From contig JAJYJD010000008.1 of the NCBI GenBank assembly GCA_021789755.1, forward strand, positions 1-28,616: a DNA stretch of 28,616 nt, read 5' to 3'. Both the position numbers and the translations under genes were made by a program. Below the pieces are notes generated by a model. It had not been told where the DNA came from and did no database searches. It was given only the letters and a program-made list of their open reading frames with translations. This DNA is from Bacteroidota bacterium (GTDB lineage: Bacteria; Bacteroidota; Ignavibacteria; Kryptoniales; JAKASW01). Numbering within the stretch: the stretch's first letter is position 1; each line of letters starts with the position of its first letter. Shown here one piece after another: positions 23,228 through 28,616 of the stretch.

Positions 23228-23707
23228 TCAGTAAGGCACCTTCAAACCGCGATAATACTCCTGAACCTTATAATCCTTTCTCAGCGGATAACCTTCCCAA
23301 TCGTCTGGAAGCAAAATCCTCCGCATGTCGGGATGACCTTGAAAGACTATGCCGAACAGGTCGAACACCTCGCGCTCGTGCCAGTTGGCAGTCTTCCAGA
23401 CCGACTCTACGGAAGGCAACTCGGATTTATCCTTCGGCACTCTGACCTTTATTACAATTCTGTGTCTTTTCTCGATTGAAAAGAGGTGATACACGACGCC
23501 GAGGTTCCCGTCGTTGAAATCGACACCGGAAAGCGACATCAGGTAATCAAACTTCAGGTCGGGATCCGCGGAAATGAATTGCGAGATTTCCCGTATCAAT
23601 TCCGGCCGCACAACTATATAAGGTTCTGTCACGGCGTCGGGCTTGAACTCGACCACCGCGTCCGGAAATTGACTCTTAATCTTATCGTGAATTTCGTTAG
23701 CGTTCAT
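23228..23707 (-). CDS. nuoC: NADH-quinone oxidoreductase-type complex I, subunit C (30 kDa homologue)
   Basis: NuoC is a peripheral-arm structural subunit that packs on NuoD and NuoB. The 159-residue product contains the family signature WHEREVFDLFGIVFQGHPD followed by MRRILLPDDWEGYPLRKDY. Its N-terminal domain (VRPELIREISQFISADPDL, FDYLMSLSGVD) also fits. It is a stand-alone gene, not fused to nuoD. It begins 4 bases after the nuoB stop without a clear Shine-Dalgarno sequence, so coupling to nuoB is likely. Confidence 0.96.
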   Translation of the reverse strand: MNANEIHDKIKSQFPDAVVEFKPDAVTEPYIVVRPELIREISQFISADPDLKFDYLMSLSGVDFNDGNLGVVYHLFSIEKRHRIVIKVRVPKDKSELPSVESVWKTANWHEREVFDLFGIVFQGHPDMRRILLPDDWEGYPLRKDYKVQEYYRGLKVPY

Positions 23708-23711
23708 GTCG

Positions 23712-24242
23712 TTATGCCGCTTTGGTCTTATCCAGCAAGGGGGTTACCTCTTCTTGGTTCTTTTTCACCCTGCTTTCGCGCCGGATCTTCTCCTGAAGCC
23801 TCATCAAACCCTCCAACAATGCTTCCGGTCTCGGCGGGCAGCCGGGCACATAGACATCCACGGGGATGACCCGGTCGACACCCTTCAAAACGTGATAGCC
23901 GTATTCCCAGTACGGACCGCCGCTGTTCGAGCAGGAGCCCATCGAGATTACGTATCGCGGTTCAGCCATTTGTTCGTAAAGTCTCTTTATGCGCGTGGCC
24001 ATCTTCAGTGTGACGGTTCCGGAAATGATAATGACGTCGGCCTGACGCGGAGTGGCGCGTGGAATAACTCCGAACCGCATCATATCGAAGTGCGATGCGG
24101 AAGCGGCCATCATCTCGATTGCGCAGCATGCAAGTCCGAAATGCATCTGCCAGAGCGACGAGAGGCGGGCCCAGTTGAGAAGATTATCTAAAGAAGTGAT
24201 TACTATATTTCCGTCTTCGAATTGCTTGTCGAGTAATCCCAT
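23712..24242 (-). CDS. nuoB: NADH-quinone oxidoreductase-type complex I, subunit B
   Basis: NuoB binds the terminal iron-sulfur cluster N2, which reduces quinone. The 176-residue product has all four ligands: the tandem Cys39-Cys40 in GLACCAIEMM, Cys104 in MGSCSNSGGPYW and Cys134 in VPGCPPRPEALLEGL. The C-terminal tail is charged and variable. Its ATG overlaps the nuoA stop codon (TAATG), showing translational coupling. Confidence 0.98.
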   Translation of the reverse strand: MGLLDKQFEDGNIVITSLDNLLNWARLSSLWQMHFGLACCAIEMMAASASHFDMMRFGVIPRATPRQADVIIISGTVTLKMATRIKRLYEQMAEPRYVISMGSCSNSGGPYWEYGYHVLKGVDRVIPVDVYVPGCPPRPEALLEGLMRLQEKIRRESRVKKNQEEVTPLLDKTKAA

Positions 24243-24706
24243 TACTTTGCCTCGGTGTTGGCGACGTGAACATGTTCTGCATCGGCTGTGGCCGGCATAT
24301 GGCTCTCAGACAGTTTGTTGCGCACATAGTCGATGTAGCGCGGACGCGGCTTATCCCAATCCAGATCGCCTTTCACCCAGACATATATGTAACCCGCGAC
24401 CAGGATCGCGAGGAAGATCATCATCTCAATGAAAGCAAACATACCGAGCTTCTGGTAGACGAGCGCCCAGGGAAAGAGAAACACAACTTCAACGTCAAAG
24501 ACCAGGAAAATCAGGGCCACGACATAGAATCGAACGTTGAATTTAACCCACGAATCCCCTACCGGTTCCTCGCCGCATTCATACGTGCTCAGCTTCTCTT
24601 CATTTGGCCGGCTCGGTCTGAGTAATCGTGCTCCGAACATCCCTGCGACGACGAACATGGCAGAGACGATGAAGAACAGGAGTATTATTCCGAATTGAGA
24701 AAGCAT
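24242..24706 (-). CDS. nuoA: NADH-quinone oxidoreductase-type complex I, subunit A
   Basis: NuoA is a three-helix subunit at the junction of the two arms. The 154-residue product carries the conserved loop YECGEEPVGDSWVKFNVRFY with its Cys, and helix 2 FLVFDVEVVFLFPWA with the conserved Asp/Glu pair. The C-terminal part beyond residue 115 is a polar extension, making it longer than typical members of about 120-147 residues. It is first in the operon, preceded by AAGGACGG and, about 90 bases upstream, a promoter that fits the local consensus exactly. Confidence 0.96.
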   Translation of the reverse strand: MLSQFGIILLFFIVSAMFVVAGMFGARLLRPSRPNEEKLSTYECGEEPVGDSWVKFNVRFYVVALIFLVFDVEVVFLFPWALVYQKLGMFAFIEMMIFLAILVAGYIYVWVKGDLDWDKPRPRYIDYVRNKLSESHMPATADAEHVHVANTEAK

Positions 24707-24793
24707 CCGTCCTTAACCTTTTCTATGAGCGACGAATGCCCGGCTATCTGTAAATATTCGTGAAGGCATCTGCAGCTCCGAAAAATTTCGCAA

Positions 24794-24824
24794 CAAATTT
24801 AAATGTCAGTCGTTCTAAAATCAA
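24794..24824 (-). promoter_or_regulatory. Promoter of the nuo operon
   Basis: On the minus strand, TTG (24822-24824), exactly 20 bases and TAAATTTG (24794-24801) match TTG-N20-TAnnTTTG without mismatch. It predicts a leader of about 80 bases before nuoA. Confidence 0.6.
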
Positions 24825-25257
24825 GAAATGACAGACAATGCAAGAACGCTTAAAGTTCCTCAGTCAAGATCGGGTAAGAACCTTTTCTCCCGACTGATTC
24901 CGGATTCTTCAAAACTTTTTAGCGTTGCCCGTAGAAAATGCATCAATCGTGCCGTGAACATCGTCCCTTTTCAGACTGAAATGCGGGTTTCTCAGTCATT
25001 ATTGCGGCGAAATGCCCCCGACTCACCCGCGTAGCACACGATCTGCTCCGCCGGAAGAAACTCAGAAAGAATTTCCATTTAAGAGTCTTCCGAAAGCTTC
25101 AGACTATAATTGACCTCACTCATCGCAGGCTCCGGCTCTTCGCGTCAGATCAAACATCTTCGCGGCACAACAAAGAGCTTGACGACCTCCGTGAGTGAAT
25201 CCGACATCATGTTTTTCCGCATTGCCGGAATCTAATGTCACCATCGATGCGGCGAGC
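24825..25257. other. Gene-free region between the nuo operon and the M16 genes
   Basis: Between the divergent promoters lie about 430 bases in which I find no ORF with coding character, tRNA, long inverted repeat or copy of the nuo-junction repeats. A 68-codon plus-strand frame at 24828-25034 begins within the nuo promoter, has no Shine-Dalgarno sequence and no recognisable motif. The region could hold regulator binding sites or a small RNA, but nothing in it is distinctive enough to call. Confidence 0.4.
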
Positions 25258-25288
25258 TTGACATTTACGGACATGCGGGCTATGTTTA
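25258..25288 (+). promoter_or_regulatory. Promoter of the M16 peptidase pair
   Basis: TTGACA (25258-25263), 17 bases and TATGTT (25281-25286) form a good sigma-70 type promoter. In Bacteroidota form it is TTG-N20-TATGTTTA, one mismatch. It predicts a leader of about 85-90 bases. Confidence 0.6.
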
Positions 25289-25380
25289 CGCAGTGGGATT
25301 AGAGGGCTGCACTCAGCACGTATTTAAATACGCCATTCCACGAGCGCAGTATAATCAAACCAAAACAAGGAGAAATGGAC

Positions 25381-26895
25381 ATGCGGAACAAGAGCATTGG
25401 CACCGCTGCCCTGCTGCTCCTTTTTGTTTTCATCTGGAGTGCAGCGGTATGCGGGCAGACTTTCGACAACATCAAGAAGCAGGTCAAGACTCATACCCTT
25501 TCCAACGGCATGAAATTCATCGTGCTCGAACGCCACGATGCCCCCGTCATTTCATTCCATACATACGCCGACGTCGGATCGGCGCAAGAGTCTTACGGCA
25601 TCACAGGTATCTCGCACATTCTCGAACACATGGCATTCAAGGGGACACATGATGTCGGCACGAAGGATTACGCGGCAGAATCGAAGCTCCTTGACAAGAT
25701 GGACGATGTGTACGCACAGTTAAGCCGGGAGGAAGGATCGATCAGCCCCGACTCCGCGAAAATCAAGGAGCTTAAGGCCGAGTTCGACAGCACAAACTCA
25801 TCCGCAAGTGCGCTGGTAGTCACGGATGAATACGACGATCTCACAAGGGAGAAAGGCGGTCGCGGGCTTAACGCTTACACGAGCAACGACGCCACTCAGT
25901 ACATAGTCAGGCTTCCCTCGAACCGCCTGGAGTTCTGGATGGCGATGGAATCCGACAGATTCATGGACCCCGTGTTCAGACAGTTTTTCCAGGAAAGGGA
26001 TGTGATCATGGAAGAACGGAGGCTGGGCATCGAGACTCAGCCGGTGGGAAAATTGATTGAAGATTTTCTTGCGGCGGCATTTAAGTCGCATCCGTACCAC
26101 CATGAAGTCGTCGGGCACATGTCCGACCTGAGGAATATTTCACGCAGGGATGTCGTAAACTACTTCCACAAATTTTACAGCCCGAGCAACCTGACCGTAG
26201 CTATCGTCGGCGATGTCGATGCCGATGAGGTTTTCAGGATGGCGGATACTTACTTCAGCCGCATCCCGAGCGGGCCAAAGCCGGAACCGCTGCGGACAGT
26301 GGAACCGGTGCAATGGGGCGAGAGACATATTTTCGTTGAAGCTCAGTCGCAGCCGCTGGTCATAGTCGGATTTCACAGGCCCAGCGTTAGAGACAAGGAC
26401 GATGCCGCGCTTGGCGCGCTTGCAAATATCGTCGGCAGCGGCCGGTCGTCGAGACTATACACTTCTCTCGTAAAAGAGAAAAAGATCGCCATACAGGTCG
26501 GTGCCTTCAACGGCTTCCCCGGAAACAAGTATCCGAACCTGCTGGCAGTTTTTGCAGTTCCGTCAAAGGGACATACCAATGAAGAGTGCCTGAAGGCAAT
26601 CGAGGATGAACTCGAGAAAGTCGTGAATGAGCCGGTCACGGCCGATGAGCTCACCAAGTACAAGGTATCCACGGAGAAAGGCCTGATAGACGGAATGAAA
26701 GACAACTCCAACATAGCCGCGTCGCTCACCTACAATGAAATTGTCCTTGGCGATTGGCAGAGGACTTTCGATCAGATCAAGGACGTAGATGCGGTGACCG
26801 TCTCCGATGTGCGGAATGTCGCTCAAAAATATCTCGTCAAGACGAACAAAACCATCGGAGAACTTATCCCTGAAGATGAAAGGATACAGCCATGA
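25381..26895 (+). CDS. M16 zinc metallopeptidase, catalytic subunit
   Basis: From ATG 25381 this is a 504-residue exported protein; residues 1-25 form a signal peptide ending near AAVCGQ. The inverted zinc motif HILEH is at residues 79-83, with the third ligand probably in MEERR (Glu211/212). About 55 extra residues between them (around 105-160) are charged and helix-like, as in several Bacteroidota M16 proteins. The second half has GSGRSSRLYTSLVKEKKIAI, where the Arg/Tyr pair of the M16 substrate site is missing. Start 25381 is preferred to ATG 25375 because AAGGAG is 8 bases away rather than 2. The stop overlaps the next gene in ATGA. Confidence 0.93.
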   Translation: MRNKSIGTAALLLLFVFIWSAAVCGQTFDNIKKQVKTHTLSNGMKFIVLERHDAPVISFHTYADVGSAQESYGITGISHILEHMAFKGTHDVGTKDYAAESKLLDKMDDVYAQLSREEGSISPDSAKIKELKAEFDSTNSSASALVVTDEYDDLTREKGGRGLNAYTSNDATQYIVRLPSNRLEFWMAMESDRFMDPVFRQFFQERDVIMEERRLGIETQPVGKLIEDFLAAAFKSHPYHHEVVGHMSDLRNISRRDVVNYFHKFYSPSNLTVAIVGDVDADEVFRMADTYFSRIPSGPKPEPLRTVEPVQWGERHIFVEAQSQPLVIVGFHRPSVRDKDDAALGALANIVGSGRSSRLYTSLVKEKKIAIQVGAFNGFPGNKYPNLLAVFAVPSKGHTNEECLKAIEDELEKVVNEPVTADELTKYKVSTEKGLIDGMKDNSNIAASLTYNEIVLGDWQRTFDQIKDVDAVTVSDVRNVAQKYLVKTNKTIGELIPEDERIQP

Positions 26896-28616
26896 AGAGA
26901 ATATCTTTAATCCTGAACTGCCTGGCAATATCGGTCCTCATCATTCCCGGCTTGAGCAGAATCTCCTTCGCTCAGAAAGCTCCGAAGGAAGTCACTTCTT
27001 TCCCGGCGCTTCACAAGGTCCAAATGCCCGATGTGCAGAAGATAACTTTGAAGAACGGGATGAAGGTTTATCTGGTAGAGGACCATCAGTATCCGACGAT
27101 CGACATGCGGGCAATGGTCAGAGTCGGTTCGATTTACGAACCGGGCGATAAGGTCGGTCTTGCATCTATCAGCGGGACCGTTTTGAGAACCGGGGGAACC
27201 GAATCCCGAAGCGGTGACGACATCGACAGGATGCTGGAGACAATGGGCGCTTCCGTCGAGACCGGCATCGACCAGACTTCCGGCTATGTCTCAATGTCCG
27301 TCCTGAAAGGGGATGTCGACAAAGCAATCGGCATACTTGCGGACATCCTGATGCATCCTGCATTCGCGCAGGATAAGATCGACCTAGCAAAGATCGAACT
27401 TAGATCGGGAATATCGAGACGAAACGACGACATCTGGGAGATTACCGGGCGGGAGTTCAATTCGTTGATTTACGGCAGGACGAATCCTTACGCGCGCTAT
27501 CCCGAATACGCGAACGTCGATAACATCACCAGAGACGACATTACGGCATTTTACGCGCATTATTTCCATCCGAACAACATAGTCTTTGCAGTCTGGGGTG
27601 ATTTCAATTCGAAGGACATACAGAAGAAGCTCGAAGCGGCATTCGCGAAATGGCCTTCGGTGAAAACCGATTTCTCCGGACCACCGAGAGTCGATTACCA
27701 GTACAAATACACGGTCAACTTCATTCAAAAATCCGACGTAAATCAAAGTCATATTCAGATGGGTCACATCGGCGGGCTTCTGAACGATCCCGATTACCCT
27801 GCTCTTGTTGTGATGAACCAGATACTCTCCTCGGACAGGATGTTCAAGGTCCTGCGCACCAAGGAAGGACTAACTTATGCGCCGTGGGGATATTACGGGG
27901 CGGATTACGACCATCCCGGAGTCTTCAACTGTGGGACGCAGACAAAATCGCAATCGACCGTGTACGCAATAAAACTCATGCTGAATGAAGTCAAGCGAAT
28001 GACGGAAGAACCGGTCACCGATGAGGAGCTGCAGCGTGCCAAAGACAGCTACCTCAATTCCTTTGTGTTCAATTTCGATTCGAAATCGAAAATAGTGACG
28101 AGGATGATGACGTACGCGTACTTCGACTATCCCCTCGATTTCATCGATCGGTTGAAGGACGGGGTCGAGAAAGTCACGAAGGATGACGTGCTCAGGGTTG
28201 CGAAGAGCCACCTGAGGCCCGACAAGCTTCAGATCCTGGTTGTGGGCAACAAAGATGCTTTCGGCGAGCCTCTCTCGTCGCTGGGTGAAGTGAATGAGAT
28301 CGATATCACGATTCCATCACCGATAAGTGACGCCGTGCCTGCTGCCACACCGGAGTCTCTCGCAAAAGGTAAAGATTATATTGCAAGAGCCGCCGAGGCA
28401 TGCGGAGGAACCGGTGCTTACAATGCAATCAAAAACCTCCGGATGAAGTTCGATCTCGTTCAGTCGACCGAGATGGGCGATATCAGCATAACCGGGGAAG
28501 CCACGATCGTGTATCCTGACCGCATCCACCAACTGATCACCACACCGATGGGAGAGATGCGGATGGTGGTCGCAGGAGACAAGGGCTGGATGGTGTCTGC
28601 ACAGGGAAAAATGCCG
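26892..28616 (+). CDS. M16 family partner subunit lacking the zinc motif, 3' part outside the window
   Basis: The frame is open for 575 codons to the right edge. Residues 1-28 form a signal peptide (hydrophobic core, then SFAQK). Two M16 lobes follow, but where the zinc motif should be the sequence reads GLASISGTVLRTGG, so it cannot bind zinc in the usual way. It has SDRMFKVLRTKEGLTY, with Arg322 and Tyr329 spaced seven apart like the Arg824/Tyr831 pair of insulin-degrading enzyme. After about residue 480 a further domain begins (YIARAAEACGGTGAYNAIKN, then alternating beta-like segments), resembling outer-membrane lipoprotein-sorting folds. ATGA overlap with the catalytic gene indicates a heterodimer. 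Confidence 0.9.
   Translation, partial: MKRISLILNCLAISVLIIPGLSRISFAQKAPKEVTSFPALHKVQMPDVQKITLKNGMKVYLVEDHQYPTIDMRAMVRVGSIYEPGDKVGLASISGTVLRTGGTESRSGDDIDRMLETMGASVETGIDQTSGYVSMSVLKGDVDKAIGILADILMHPAFAQDKIDLAKIELRSGISRRNDDIWEITGREFNSLIYGRTNPYARYPEYANVDNITRDDITAFYAHYFHPNNIVFAVWGDFNSKDIQKKLEAAFAKWPSVKTDFSGPPRVDYQYKYTVNFIQKSDVNQSHIQMGHIGGLLNDPDYPALVVMNQILSSDRMFKVLRTKEGLTYAPWGYYGADYDHPGVFNCGTQTKSQSTVYAIKLMLNEVKRMTEEPVTDEELQRAKDSYLNSFVFNFDSKSKIVTRMMTYAYFDYPLDFIDRLKDGVEKVTKDDVLRVAKSHLRPDKLQILVVGNKDAFGEPLSSLGEVNEIDITIPSPISDAVPAATPESLAKGKDYIARAAEACGGTGAYNAIKNLRMKFDLVQSTEMGDISITGEATIVYPDRIHQLITTPMGEMRMVVAGDKGWMVSAQGKMP

Noticed and set aside
24828..25034. A 68-codon plus-strand frame next to the nuo promoter.
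   Set aside because: It starts within the predicted promoter of nuoA, has no Shine-Dalgarno sequence and no similarity that I recognise.

Overview
The window reads as bacterial chromosome of roughly balanced base composition, densely packed with core genes. It most resembles the FCB group (Bacteroidota/Chlorobiota/Ignavibacteria-like). The pointers are promoters of the form TTG-N20-TAnnTTTG, an 11-gene nuoABCDHIJKLMN cluster without nuoEFG, paired M16 peptidases, a Bacteroidota-like S21, and a methylmalonyl-CoA mutase catalytic subunit without its B12 domain. This placement is inference. I saw no tRNA, rRNA, CRISPR, phage, insertion sequence or defence locus.

Layout. 1-3104 (minus): dxr (isoprenoid synthesis), then rseP (site-2 protease), then a truncated secreted protein of unknown function at the left edge. 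3187-8426 (plus): a six-helix membrane protein of unknown function coupled by ATGA overlap to a mutase catalytic subunit; then, from its own promoter, a LysM-rich lytic transglycosylase and a LOG-like protein. 8447-12508 (minus): folP, cdaA (c-di-AMP synthase), a family 2 glycosyltransferase, pcm and miaA, the last four joined by overlapping reading frames. 12798-13102 (plus): rpsU as a one-gene unit with a strong terminator. 13164-13717 (minus): a small pilin-like anchored protein. 13777-24824 (minus): the complex I operon nuoA to nuoN. 24825-25257: about 430 bases without a recognisable gene. 25258-28616 (plus): two coupled M16 peptidase-family genes, the second running off the right edge.

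How the genes work together. The nuo genes encode a complete membrane arm plus Q module (A-D, H-N), but the NADH-oxidising module (E, F, G) is absent, so the electron donor is open. NuoI carries an unusual long low-complexity tail that could matter for donor docking. The two M16 proteins have complementary features: the first has the zinc site HILEH and the second lacks it but has the Arg/Tyr substrate-binding pair, which suggests an obligate heterodimer in the envelope.

Non-coding structure is the most unusual part. Seven gene junctions (six in the nuo operon and one between dxr and rseP) are filled by related AT-rich elements. Several end in AATTGAGAA at a short distance before the next start codon. 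Seven candidate promoters share the same spacing and give a usable promoter model for this genome. Two 18-base palindromes of near-identical sequence lie in distant intergenic regions.
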